From the NCBI RefSeq assembly GCF_004015185.1, contig NZ_CP025746.1, positions 124,001 through 188,000 of the forward strand: a stretch of DNA of 64,000 nt. The letters are read 5' to 3'. Both the position numbers and the translations under genes were made by a program. Below the pieces are notes generated by a model that worked only from the letters and a program-made list of their open reading frames with translations, did not search any database and was not told the DNA's origin. The DNA is from Clostridium manihotivorum (GTDB lineage Bacteria > Bacillota > Clostridia > Clostridiales > Clostridiaceae). Positions within the stretch are counted from its first letter, which is position 1, and every line of letters starts with the position of its first letter. Below, piece after piece: positions 1-8,646 of the stretch.

Positions 1-764
1 ACAAATAACACGCCTGACGAAGTAGGCTTTGAAGCAATAAAAAACTGGACAATTAAGTTAATATGTCAATGGGTTATGCTTAACTTTAAAATTATTATAA
101 AACATAGCAAACATGGCAGTTATACTTCATAGGCTAAATTTGAGTTATACAAGACCAACATACGTACTGAAAAAGGCTGATAAGGAAAAACAAGAAGTTT
201 TTAAAAGGGATTTTGAAACTCTAAAAAAAACACCTTGATGGCTTAGTTGATACTATATTATTTCAAGATGAATCAATGATAAGAGATTATCAGGCTATTC
301 AAAAGACATGGTTTGTAAAAGGTCAACAACGAAAGATACCTACTTATGGAAAGAATGCAGGCGTAAAATTAATAGGAATATTAGATTATGAAACCGGTCA
401 TGTCTATTGTGAAGAACATGATAAATATGATGCTGTAGTATTTCTTGAGTTTTTAAAGAAGGTGCTTTCGCAATACCCGAAGGGTAAAATAGTGATTGTT
501 CTTGACAATGCTAGGATTCATCATGCTAAGTTGATACAACCGTTTTTGGAAGAAATGAAGGATAGACTTGAATTAATGTTTTTACCACCATATAGTCCAG
601 AACTAAATCTAATTGAGGGGTTATGGGGATGGTTAAAATCATCTGTAGTGAATAATGTGTTCTTTAAGAGTGTGAATCGTGTTAAGGATTCAATACAAAA
701 TTTCATTAGAACAATAAATAAGGTTCCTACAGCAACAATAGACAGGCTATGCGTTAGAATGTAG
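1..764 (+). pseudogene. IS630-family transposase, truncated by window edge and frameshifted twice
   Basis: The 3' part (from 231) encodes a DDE transposase core: a VDTILFQDES-like first Asp region, then IVIVLDNARIHHA and the PPYSPELNLIEGLWGWLK signature typical of IS630/Tc1-like enzymes. Upstream coding continues in two other frames. Bases 1-110 encode a PDEVGFEAIKNWTIKLICQWV-like helix region in frame 1, and 113-235 encode MAVILHRLNLSYTRPTY in frame 2. The frames change near 110 and at a run of eight A at 223-230. Removing one A restores the downstream frame. A single shift could be programmed slippage, but two shifts argue for decay. The 5' end lies outside the window. Confidence 0.85.
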
Positions 765-807
765 AAACCTTATTAGAACTTATATATTAAATTTAGTGGG
801 TGATTTT

Positions 808-2346
808 ATGTCTAGAGATACTAATTGTTTTAATGATAATGTTAAGCTAAAAGATATTTTTATCGGATATGCTAACGGTGAAAGCGAATCCACTGAAAAA
901 AACTTCCTAAATCTATTCTATATAAATAATAATTATGATGAAATAATATCTAACAGAAACAAATTCATAATATCTGGACGTAAAGGCACTGGTAAAACCA
1001 TACTAGCTAAATATATCGAGAGGAATTACTCTAATAAAGGATATGTATGCACTACTAGGAAGATTAGCGATTTTAATCTTCAGACACTGATAGATCTTAA
1101 TGAAACTGTACTTCCTAAAAGTGAGATATCAGTATTTTGGAAATGGACAATCCTTCTTGAAATATGTAGGTTAATCTTATCTAGAAAGCCAGAACCATAC
1201 AATTTTAAAACTATGTTTCACCATAATAGGCTTAAACACTTTTATTGCAGCTTATATTCAGAGAAAATCTTTTCAATGACTTCCTTTACTAAAAGTAATA
1301 ATAACAAATTAAATACATTGTTAAAAGTTCCTTCTCCATTAAATGAAATAAACACTTCTGCTGAGATTGCCTATAATATAACAAAAAACTTTCAGAAAAA
1401 TAAATACTATAATCTATTAAGTAAATTAGATAATTTACTCAACAAGTGTCTCCCTCATTATAATATAATTTTAATCTATGATGACTTAGATGAGTTTCAA
1501 AGAAATATACAGGATGATTGCTCTTACATCGATTTGCTTCTTTCCCTAATAACAGTAAGCAATGATATCAACCTACAACTTATAAATGCTAATTCTTCTA
1601 ACAGTAGAATATTAATATTATTAAGGGATGACATATTAAATACCCTTCATTTATATTCAGCTAACTTAAATAGATTAATCGTAGATTGTGAAGTAAACTT
1701 GAATTGGCCAAAAATAGCTTGCAAAGAACCTTGGGAAAATCCCTTAATGGATATGATATTATCTAAGATTTCTGTTTCTGTAAAAGAGTTTTCTAATATG
1801 AGTAAAGAGTGCCTTTATCAAAGACTTTTCCCTGAAAAGATAAACCATCAAGAAGCTTCTGACTATCTTATGGATTACAGTTTTGGCAGACCAAGGGATA
1901 TAATTAATTACTTGAATATAATCAAAAACACCTATCCTAATGCCAAGTACTTTGGTTCTCAACTCTTTACAAGTTGTAAGTCAGTTTATTCAAACAAGTT
2001 TCTTAATGAACTAGAGAATGAACTATCAATCCATAACACCCCTAAAGTTGTTCAAGAATCGCTAAACCTCATAAGAGATCTTAAATATCAAACCTTTGAT
2101 TATGCAACAATAAAAGACTTTTATAATAAGAATATAACTAACTACCCTAATATAATAAGTCTAGATAATTGTCTAAACTTCTTATACAAATTTGGAGTTA
2201 TAGGCAACACCAAAAACATAAGTAAAAGTTTAAGAAAACCAAAGTATAAAATAACTTGGTGCTATGGAGAAGGCGGTTCGTCAAATCCAAACTTCTCAGA
2301 AAAGTTTATAGTACATTATGCTCTAAGAAAAAACTTCGGAATATAA
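808..2346 (+). CDS. P-loop ATPase, Sll1717-like family
   Basis: This is a 512-residue protein whose N-terminus (DIFIGYANGESES...NFLNLFY) is followed by a Walker A loop GRKGTGKT near residue 55 and a Walker B strand IILIYDDLDEF near residue 225. A later GRPRDIINYLN segment resembles the sensor/arginine-finger region of STAND/AAA-like ATPases. The layout matches proteins annotated as Sll1717-type P-loop ATPases, whose role is not established; some similar large solitary ATPases are defence genes. An in-frame GTG lies at 796, but ATG 808 follows a GGGTGAT ribosome site better. The gene stands alone between the IS630 remnant (44 bp upstream) and a terminator. Family call moderate, function unknown. 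Confidence 0.65.
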   Translation: MSRDTNCFNDNVKLKDIFIGYANGESESTEKNFLNLFYINNNYDEIISNRNKFIISGRKGTGKTILAKYIERNYSNKGYVCTTRKISDFNLQTLIDLNETVLPKSEISVFWKWTILLEICRLILSRKPEPYNFKTMFHHNRLKHFYCSLYSEKIFSMTSFTKSNNNKLNTLLKVPSPLNEINTSAEIAYNITKNFQKNKYYNLLSKLDNLLNKCLPHYNIILIYDDLDEFQRNIQDDCSYIDLLLSLITVSNDINLQLINANSSNSRILILLRDDILNTLHLYSANLNRLIVDCEVNLNWPKIACKEPWENPLMDMILSKISVSVKEFSNMSKECLYQRLFPEKINHQEASDYLMDYSFGRPRDIINYLNIIKNTYPNAKYFGSQLFTSCKSVYSNKFLNELENELSIHNTPKVVQESLNLIRDLKYQTFDYATIKDFYNKNITNYPNIISLDNCLNFLYKFGVIGNTKNISKSLRKPKYKITWCYGEGGSSNPNFSEKFIVHYALRKNFGI

Positions 2347-2387
2347 GATTATATTTTATAAACTATACCTATAGAAAATATCGTAAT

Positions 2388-2414
2388 AAAAGGCACCAGT
2401 AGGTGCCTTTTTTC
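2388..2414 (+). terminator. Rho-independent terminator of the P-loop ATPase gene
   Basis: The stem AAAGGCACC / GGTGCCTTT, with loop AGTA, is followed by T residues about 40 bp after the ATPase stop codon. Confidence 0.85.
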
Positions 2415-2456
2415 ACGGGCTCTTTCGTCCCAAATTTAACGGGCTCATTCGTCCCA
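2415..2456. repeat. Two 18-bp direct repeats, 24-bp period
   Basis: ACGGGCTCTTTCGTCCCA at 2415-2432 recurs with one mismatch at 2439-2456. The GC-rich units stand out from the AT-rich surroundings and directly follow the terminator. They could be the multiple terminal repeats of a lost insertion element; no transposase is attached. Function unknown. Confidence 0.7.
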
Positions 2457-2662
2457 GGATAATTATTTTATCCTTTTGATTTTCTCTATATACAATATAC
2501 TCTCATACATTTTAAATTGTTACCGCTTTATTGATTTATTATTATATAAATTTAATTTTTTATCTATAATTTATAAAACCACCATTTAAGATTATATCAC
2601 CTGCTAATTATATTATCTACCATAAATTTACACTTTATGTTGTCCTATTTTTTTCATACTAT

Positions 2663-2790
2663 ATCTATCCAGCTTCAACCATTAATTTATGCATGGCTTA
2701 TGATCCCAGGAAGCCAGGATCACCTAATCCCCAGAAGCCTAGATTATCGAACACCCATAAATTAAGTTTTCATAAAGGGTACCTATAGAG
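2663..2790 (-). repeat. Dispersed intergenic repeat A, copy 1
   Basis: Read on the minus strand, this segment aligns with 53291-53388: a GAAAACTTAATTT block, then GATAATC..GGCTTCTGGGGAT, then ATAAATTAATxGTTGAAGxTGG. Copy 1 carries about 26 extra bases (around 2700-2725) that look like a tandem duplication of the GGCTTC-TGGGAT unit. No ORF is present. The rest of 2457-2910 shows nothing else recognisable. Confidence 0.75.
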
Positions 2791-2913
2791 CCATTTCAAA
2801 TCACAACGTTATATTTATATTAACCAACTTCACTTAATATGAATCTTTTTTTTCACCTCTACCTTTCCAAATGCTATGAGGAAAATCTGGCAGACGAATA
2901 AGATTTCTTTTCC

Positions 2914-2990
2914 TACTGTTTATCCTAAAAAGCTATTCTAAACCTTTTATATCGCTAGGCTTAGCCAATAAAGAACTTTATACTTTTCTT
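2914..2990 (+). repeat. Dispersed intergenic repeat B, copy 1
   Basis: The segment from TACTGTTTATCC through AGCTATT, CCTTTATA and GCTAGGCTTAG to AACTTTATACT matches 50703-50780 in the same orientation at roughly three quarters of positions. No coding potential is seen. In both copies a terminator hairpin follows closely. Confidence 0.7.
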
Positions 2991-2996
2991 AACAGT

Positions 2997-3028
2997 AAAA
3001 AAACTACTATACAAATTAAGTATAGTAG
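2997..3028 (-). terminator. Terminator after tRNA-Ser
   Basis: A 9-bp stem (CTACTATAC / GTATAGTAG) read on the minus strand is followed by seven T residues, 13 bp past the tRNA 3' end. Confidence 0.85.
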
Positions 3029-3040
3029 CTTCTTCACTAA

Positions 3041-3130
3041 TGGCGGAGAGAGCGGGATTTGAACCCGCGGTAAGGTTGCCCCTACACTTGTTTTCGAGAC
3101 AAGCTCCTTCGGCCACTCGGACATCTCTCC
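3041..3130 (-). tRNA. tRNA-Ser (CGA anticodon)
   Basis: The minus strand folds as a class II tRNA. The acceptor stem is GGAGAGA/TCTCTCC with encoded CCA. The anticodon stem CTTGT/ACAAG encloses loop CTCGAAA, giving anticodon CGA. A long variable arm (GTAGGGGCAACCTTAC) and the T-arm GGTTCAAATCC follow. The long variable arm and the anticodon both indicate serine. The gene is 90 nt including CCA and has its own terminator. Confidence 0.97.
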
Positions 3131-3204
3131 AAATCAATAGTAGCCTTAACAAAGCAAGGGTATCTTTTAATTAATTTCCTCTGAATGGCTTACAATTTTA
3201 TATA

Positions 3205-3690
3205 CTATGCCTCTTCCTCTTGTCTTAACATCATACTTCTATACTTTTCATTTTTGCTATAAAAGTTTTCTTCTAAAAAAGCATGAGCCTTTTCCATATT
3301 TTCTTGACCATACAAAAAGCCTAACATCGAGCAAGTACTAGCTTTAAACCAAACAGCACAAAAAGATTCATCAAGAAGAAGATAATTTGTTTTATTTTCA
3401 TCTATGCCTCTTATTTCAACTTCATCCTTTGAATTTATTAGATAGTCAAAATGATTTAGCATACTTAGCATTATCTTATTTCCATTCTCATCACTGTCAT
3501 TAGCAATTTGTACAAAATAATATGCCCAAGCAAGAAGAACATTTTCTTCTACATTCATACCAGCTACCCTATCACCTATAGTAGACTTAAAAAAGTTATA
3601 CATAAAAGCTGATATCTTATTAAAATTCTCTTCAAACTTCTTAGAGTAAAGATTCATATCATACCCTACTAACATTTCTACCTTATCCAC
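3205..3690 (-). CDS. Hypothetical protein, 161 aa
   Basis: An acidic, soluble-looking protein with no signal peptide or membrane segment and no motif I recognise. Predicted mostly helical, with aromatic-rich stretches (LLAWAYYFVQIAND, SFCAVWFKAS). The start ATG at 3690 is preceded by a GGGGG purine run. The gene is monocistronic: the tRNA lies downstream and a divergent cysteine desulfurase-like gene begins 292 bp upstream. No function is proposed. Confidence 0.75.
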   Translation of the reverse strand: MDKVEMLVGYDMNLYSKKFEENFNKISAFMYNFFKSTIGDRVAGMNVEENVLLAWAYYFVQIANDSDENGNKIMLSMLNHFDYLINSKDEVEIRGIDENKTNYLLLDESFCAVWFKASTCSMLGFLYGQENMEKAHAFLEENFYSKNEKYRSMMLRQEEEA

Positions 3691-3982
3691 TTTTATTCCC
3701 CCTCATATATTCTATTATTGTATATACCCTTTCTCAAAAACTCATATTTGAAAAACCTCATCTTTAAACCCATAAGAGGTTAAAAATTTTATATCGAATT
3801 AGTATATATTTTATTATACCACTTATAAATTTAAACTGTATCAAAACTTGAATAACTTGGTTAAAAATAATCATAATTTCTTGAAAATGAGAACCTTAAA
3901 ATAAGTGTATCTAAACCTCATAAAAGCCAACACTTCTTAATATATTTAATATAAAGAGCTTTTTAAAAATTGGAGGTATGAA

Positions 3983-5122
3983 ATGAGAACGATTTACTTG
4001 AATAATGCCTTCTCTTCTTATCCAAAAACTCCTAATCTATATGACAATATATTCAAGTACTTTACAATACTAGAGTCTAATAGAAACTTTATAGAATATA
4101 TAGACGAAATAAAATCAATGATAGAGGAAACTAGAAATCTTTTATGTAGATTAGTGAATAATAAGAATAGTAGCAATGTAATATTTACCTCAAACTCCAC
4201 ATTAGCAATAAATATGATCCTAAAGGGTATATTAAACAAAAAAGACCATGTCATTGTTTCTTCCATTGAAAATGATGTTATTATGAAGCCAATAAACTCT
4301 ATGATATACAGCGGCTTAGACATATCGAAGATTCCTTGTAATGAATCAGGTCAGCTTGATACAACAATAATACCAAAACTTATAAATAGACATACAAAAG
4401 CAATAATTTTATCTCACGTTTCAAACATATCTGGGACAATCCTTCCGCTTGAAGAGATTGGACAAATCTGTGATAAGTATAACCTATTCTTTATAGTAGA
4501 TGCTTCTCAAAGCATTGGTACGGTGGAAATAGACAATGAAAAGTTACATGCAGATGCTATAATTTTTAGCGGAAATAAGTATTTGCTTGGGCCTGAAGGA
4601 ATAGGCGGCTTTATTGCAAGTGATAAGCTTATAAGTAATATGTCTTCAATAAGTACTATTAACAGTCAGAATTATTCAAATTATATGGAGTCAATAAACA
4701 ACAATCTTGAACTTGGTACTCTAAATTACATGGGCATATATGGTTTAAACCTCGCATTAAAATTCCTATTAAATATAGGAATAGCTAATATTAAACTTAA
4801 AACAGATGAGCTAACTTCATTATTTATAAAAGAGGTTTTAAATATAGGTGGTTTAAAGATTATAGGAAATAAAAACATAGAAGACCGAAGTTGTATAATA
4901 TCCTTAAAGCTTGATTCTATCAAACCTATAGAAATCCATGAAAAGCTCTTAGGAGATGGTATTTATACAGGCGTTGGCTTATTCTGCAACTCATCCTATA
5001 ACAAATTAATAAATACATTTCCGACTGGACTGCTAAGACTAAGTTTCAATTACTTTAACACTTTAGAAGATATAATCTTTACCATAGATAAGCTCAACAC
5101 AATTATTAGGAATATATCTTAG
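3983..5122 (+). CDS. Cysteine desulfurase family protein (class V aminotransferase fold)
   Basis: A 379-residue PLP enzyme. It opens with YLNNAFSSYPKTP, the substrate-side segment of this family. FIVDASQSIGTVEID supplies the PLP-ring Asp, and SGNKYLLGPEGIGGF supplies the Schiff-base lysine near residue 198. The C-terminal RLSFNYFNTLEDI matches the family ending. Members remove sulfur from cysteine, or act as related lyases, for Fe-S or thiolation pathways. It is monocistronic with no nearby Isc/Suf partner, so the acceptor is unknown. The start ATG 3983 follows TTGGAGGTATGAA; the ATG at 3979 is blocked by an immediate TGA. Confidence 0.85.
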   Translation: MRTIYLNNAFSSYPKTPNLYDNIFKYFTILESNRNFIEYIDEIKSMIEETRNLLCRLVNNKNSSNVIFTSNSTLAINMILKGILNKKDHVIVSSIENDVIMKPINSMIYSGLDISKIPCNESGQLDTTIIPKLINRHTKAIILSHVSNISGTILPLEEIGQICDKYNLFFIVDASQSIGTVEIDNEKLHADAIIFSGNKYLLGPEGIGGFIASDKLISNMSSISTINSQNYSNYMESINNNLELGTLNYMGIYGLNLALKFLLNIGIANIKLKTDELTSLFIKEVLNIGGLKIIGNKNIEDRSCIISLKLDSIKPIEIHEKLLGDGIYTGVGLFCNSSYNKLINTFPTGLLRLSFNYFNTLEDIIFTIDKLNTIIRNIS

Positions 5123-5210
5123 ACTCTTTATCATTTACTATAAGTTTCTATGCAATAAAAAAATCACTGATAATGATCATGCTGAACGTACAAAAATATA
5201 ACGTAATAAA

Positions 5211-5272
5211 AGCATCTTTAAAATTTCCTTTCTATGAAATAAGGAAGTTTTAAAGATGCTCGCTTTATTTTT
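5211..5272. terminator. Bidirectional terminator between the desulfurase-like gene and tadA
   Basis: An 18-bp interrupted stem, AGCATCTTTAAAATTTCC against GGAAGTTTTAAAGATGCT, has U/A-rich flanks. It sits between convergent genes and can serve both. Confidence 0.85.
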
Positions 5273-5332
5273 CAGCATACTATACTTTAAATATCATCGT
5301 GGATATGTATGAGTAGATATATTAAATAAAAA

Positions 5333-5779
5333 TCACTTCTTTCTTCTTTCTTTAAAAAAGTCAGTAATTATAGTACTACATCTTTCATCATAGCACCATG
5401 TTACGTCTACAAAAAAACTCAAGTTTCTATTCTGTACTAAATCAATAACAGACCCACAGGCCCCACCACTAGGATCAAAGGTTCCTATGTGAAGTTTTGA
5501 TATTCTACTTTGTATTATGGCTCCTGCACACATAACACAAGGTTCTAAAGTTACATAAAGCTCACATCCATTAAGCCTCCATGAATCTATATTCTTGCAA
5601 GCTTCTTCAATAGCAAGTATTTCAGCATGGGCTAATGGAGAATTATTTGTTTCTCTCAAGTTATGTCCTCTTCCTATTATTACATCGTTTTTAACTATAA
5701 CTGCGCCTACTGGTACTTCTCCTAGCTCTTTAGCTATAACAGCCTCTTTAACGGCTTCTTCCATAAAATTCATAAACAT
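5333..5779 (-). CDS. tadA: tRNA-specific adenosine deaminase
   Basis: A 148-residue zinc deaminase. HAEILAIEEA carries the zinc His and catalytic Glu, and EPCVMCAGAI carries the two zinc cysteines. Enzymes of this family convert A34 to inosine in tRNA-Arg(ACG) in the cytosol. Length and motif spacing are normal. The start ATG 5779 follows AAGGATGAT; a second ATG at 5773 is possible. The gene ends at the shared terminator. Confidence 0.95.
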   Translation of the reverse strand: MFMNFMEEAVKEAVIAKELGEVPVGAVIVKNDVIIGRGHNLRETNNSPLAHAEILAIEEACKNIDSWRLNGCELYVTLEPCVMCAGAIIQSRISKLHIGTFDPSGGACGSVIDLVQNRNLSFFVDVTWCYDERCSTIITDFFKERRKK

Positions 5780-5878
5780 ATCATCCTTACTTTAAAGAGT
5801 TCGTTTATTAATGTAAAATATAGTATATATTATATCATCCAATAAGACCACTAAGTTTTTAGATAGGGGGTAATTAAA

Positions 5879-6571
5879 ATATACAAACTACTACTAGTAG
5901 AAGATGATAGCGAAATAAGTGAGTTGGTGTTAAAACACCTTACAACAGAAGGTTTTCTTGTTACTGCAGCCAAAGATGGTGAAAGAGCCTTAGATGAATT
6001 CTACAAAAACACCTTTGATTTGGTACTTCTGGATATTATGCTCCCAAAAGTCAACGGTAAAGAAGTCTTAAGAAAGATAAGAGAAAATAGTACGGTTCCT
6101 GTAATAATAATTTCAGCTAAGGATAGCGAGCTTGATAAGATACTGGGCTTAGAGTTAGGTGCTGATGACTATATCACGAAGCCATTCTCACTCAATGAAT
6201 TAAACGCTAGAATAAATGCAGCCTTAAGGAGAATCAGCTACTATAAAAACCCTGTAATAAAAGAGAAGAGAGTACAAAGAGGAGATCTTATACTAGATAT
6301 AGATAACTATCAGATAATAAAAAATAATATTGTTATAGATCTTACCTCAAAGGAATTTGAGATATTAAAGTTGTTTTTAGAAAACCCCAAAAAGGTTTTT
6401 ACAAAGGCTCAGATATTTTCATCTATCTGGGAAGATGATTTTATGAATGATGAAAATACAGTTATGGTTCACATAAGAAGAGTAAGAGAAAAGATAGAAG
6501 ATAATCCATCAGAACCAAAATATATAAAAACCATTTGGGGCATAGGTTATAAGCTAGGAGATATCGTATGA
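5879..6571 (+). CDS. OmpR/PhoB-type response regulator with a non-AUG start
   Basis: Receiver domain plus C-terminal winged helix, about 230 residues. The strand-1 acidic pair (LLLVEDD), phospho-acceptor Asp about residue 52 (LVLLDIMLP) and Lys about 101 (YITKPF) are all present. The C-terminal domain includes LTSKEFEILKLF and VMVHIRRVREKIE. The only ATG/GTG/TTG available (TTG 5924) would remove the first strand and the acidic pair, so translation must begin upstream. The frame opens after a TAG at 5864, and the best-spaced codon, 8 nt after AGGGGG at 5865-5870, is ATA 5879 (ATT 5873 is too close). Either a rare AUA/AUU start is used or an AUG has been lost. The stop overlaps the kinase start (ATGA). 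Confidence 0.85.
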   Translation: MYKLLLVEDDSEISELVLKHLTTEGFLVTAAKDGERALDEFYKNTFDLVLLDIMLPKVNGKEVLRKIRENSTVPVIIISAKDSELDKILGLELGADDYITKPFSLNELNARINAALRRISYYKNPVIKEKRVQRGDLILDIDNYQIIKNNIVIDLTSKEFEILKLFLENPKKVFTKAQIFSSIWEDDFMNDENTVMVHIRRVREKIEDNPSEPKYIKTIWGIGYKLGDIV

Positions 6572-7503
6572 TAAGAATATTACTATCTATAATAGTTATA
6601 TTGATAATAATCGTTTGTTATCTAATAAGCAAAATTATTGAAAACAAAAAGAAACTTTCCTATATATCATCAATATGTGATAAGGTTTCTTCCGGAAATG
6701 TAAACTTAAGACTAAGATTAAGCAATACTACTCATGAAGAGAGATTGCTGTGCAACTCCATAAACAATATGCTAAATGAGTTTCATGGACTTCAAGTTAG
6801 TGAACTTGAATCTAAAGAGTCAATGAAGAAAATGCTGTCAAATATCTCTCACGACTTAAGAACTCCTTTGACGGTTATGCTTGGGTATATAGATCAGATA
6901 AATTATAATGAGAATCTTCCTGAACTAGATAAAAAAAACTACTTATTAAAGTTAGGAAATAAAACAAATGAAGTTATTAATCTAATTAATGAATTTTTCT
7001 CACTTTCTAAGCTTGAATCTGGAGATAAGGAGATATTATTAAGCAATATAAATATATCAGAAACCATTAGAGAAGTAATTTTAAACTTCTACGATATATT
7101 AACTGAAAAAGACCTTTCTACAGAAATAGTCATACCTGATAAAGATATCTACTGTCTTGCAAATAAGGAAGCCTTAACAAGAATATTAGAAAATCTTATA
7201 ACTAACTCTTTAAAATATGGATCTGATGGAACTTCAATAGGTATTAAGGTATATGAGGAAGAAAACTTAGTTTGGATAGAGCAATGGGATAATGGAAAAG
7301 GCATAGACTTATCAGATAAGGACAAAATATTCCAAAGACTTTACACCGTAGAAGACTCGAGAAACAAGGATTATAGCGGCAGCGGTCTAGGCTTAACCAT
7401 TGTAAAGGCATTGGTACAAAAAATGAATAGTGATATATTTGTGGAAAGCTTACCCTACAAGAAAACAACCTTTAAGTTTTACTTAAATAAGGAAACAAAA
7501 TAA
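6568..7503 (+). CDS. Membrane sensor histidine kinase, single TM
   Basis: A 311-residue kinase. One N-terminal hydrophobic helix (residues 3-21) with almost no extracellular loop is followed by a HAMP-like linker, the H-box SNISHDLRTPL (His95), N-box ENLITNSLKYG, and G-boxes WDNGKGI and GSGLGLTIVKAL. Short kinases lacking a sensor loop are typical of cell-envelope-stress and peptide-antibiotic detoxification systems, where the ABC transporter acts as sensor (established for Bce-type systems). It overlaps the response regulator by 4 bp and lies 220 bp before the ABC genes. Confidence 0.93.
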   Translation: MIRILLSIIVILIIIVCYLISKIIENKKKLSYISSICDKVSSGNVNLRLRLSNTTHEERLLCNSINNMLNEFHGLQVSELESKESMKKMLSNISHDLRTPLTVMLGYIDQINYNENLPELDKKNYLLKLGNKTNEVINLINEFFSLSKLESGDKEILLSNINISETIREVILNFYDILTEKDLSTEIVIPDKDIYCLANKEALTRILENLITNSLKYGSDGTSIGIKVYEEENLVWIEQWDNGKGIDLSDKDKIFQRLYTVEDSRNKDYSGSGLGLTIVKALVQKMNSDIFVESLPYKKTTFKFYLNKETK

Positions 7504-7725
7504 TCTTATTTCTTTATTTAAGAAATTTGTAAGATTTATTTTAAAAATTTTAAAGGTATCTTAACTATACTGTTATTAAAGGTTAGCACTTCAAGAAAAA
7601 ATTCGTCTAAGTTTAGATAGGCAGTGTTGAAGGTTTATATTCTGCTTTGAATTAATACATCCATGTATAATTTAGATTATTAGAAACTAACAAAAAATTT
7701 ATATAAGATTATGGAGGCTTTAATA

Positions 7726-8646
7726 ATGGTATATGCATTAAGAACTTTTAACCTTACAAAAGAACTTAAAAATAAAGTAATATTAGATAACCTAAACATT
7801 AATATAAAAAAGGGAGAAATATATGGTTTCTTAGGAGAAAACGGCTCTGGAAAAACTACTACAATAAAACTAATAGTAAATCTTTTAAAACCTACCTCAG
7901 GCTCTATAGAATTTTTTGGTGAACCTATAGAATTGAACAGAAATGAAGTTTTTAAAAGAATTGGTAGCGTAATAGAATATCCAGCCTTTTACGAAACTCT
8001 TACAGCTAGAGAGAATCTAGAAATTCATAAAACTTTAATGGGGTATGAGGATAAGAACTGCATTGATGATGCACTAAATATGGTAAAGTTAGAAAACTTT
8101 GAAGGAAAACTTGTTAAGGAATTCTCTTTAGGTATGAAACAGAGATTGGGTATAGCTAGAGCTATTCTTACAAAGCCTGAATTTTTAATACTTGATGAGC
8201 CTATAAATGGCCTTGATCCAATGGGAATAAAGCATATAAGGGATTTATTGATAACACTTTCAAAAAAACATGGTATTACAATACTTATATCCAGCCATAT
8301 TTTAAGTGAAATAGAGCAAATTGCTGATACCATAGGGATAATTCATAAAGGAAAAATGATTGAAGAGATTGACTATGAGGCTATTCAGTCAAAAAATAAG
8401 CATTCCATAGAGATTGTTGTAAATGATGTTAATAAAGCTTCATTCTTATTAACTGAAAAAATGAATATAACTAACTTCATAGTTGATGGCCCAAACAAGA
8501 TAAGGATATATGAGAAATTAGATGACAGCGTAGCAATCAATAGACTTCTTACAATGAATGAAGTAGAGGTTCAGTCCTTATCCATAAAAAAGGATTCCCT
8601 AGAAGATCACTTTATATCACTTATAGGAGGAAACAAAAATGCTTAA
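7726..8646 (+). CDS. ABC transporter ATP-binding protein, bacitracin/lantibiotic-resistance type
   Basis: A 306-residue ATPase: Walker A GENGSGKTT, Q-loop region, signature FSLGMKQRLG, Walker B FLILDEPINGLD and H-loop ILISSHIL, then an 80-residue C-terminal extension usual in BcrA-like proteins. ATG 7711 contains the ribosome site (GGAGG at 7713-7717), so the true start is ATG 7726, 8 nt downstream. It overlaps the permease gene by 8 bp. With the adjacent kinase/regulator pair it suggests inducible export of, or self-protection from, a membrane-active peptide. The substrate is inferred. Confidence 0.92.
   Translation: MVYALRTFNLTKELKNKVILDNLNINIKKGEIYGFLGENGSGKTTTIKLIVNLLKPTSGSIEFFGEPIELNRNEVFKRIGSVIEYPAFYETLTARENLEIHKTLMGYEDKNCIDDALNMVKLENFEGKLVKEFSLGMKQRLGIARAILTKPEFLILDEPINGLDPMGIKHIRDLLITLSKKHGITILISSHILSEIEQIADTIGIIHKGKMIEEIDYEAIQSKNKHSIEIVVNDVNKASFLLTEKMNITNFIVDGPNKIRIYEKLDDSVAINRLLTMNEVEVQSLSIKKDSLEDHFISLIGGNKNA

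Noticed and set aside
223..230. Programmed frameshift at the A8 run in the IS630 transposase
   Set aside because: A -1 shift gives the wrong frame, and a second frame change near 110 points to decay. Transcriptional slippage cannot be fully excluded.
7711..7725. Upstream ATG as start of the ABC ATPase
   Set aside because: The GGAGG ribosome site lies inside it; ATG 7726 has correct spacing.
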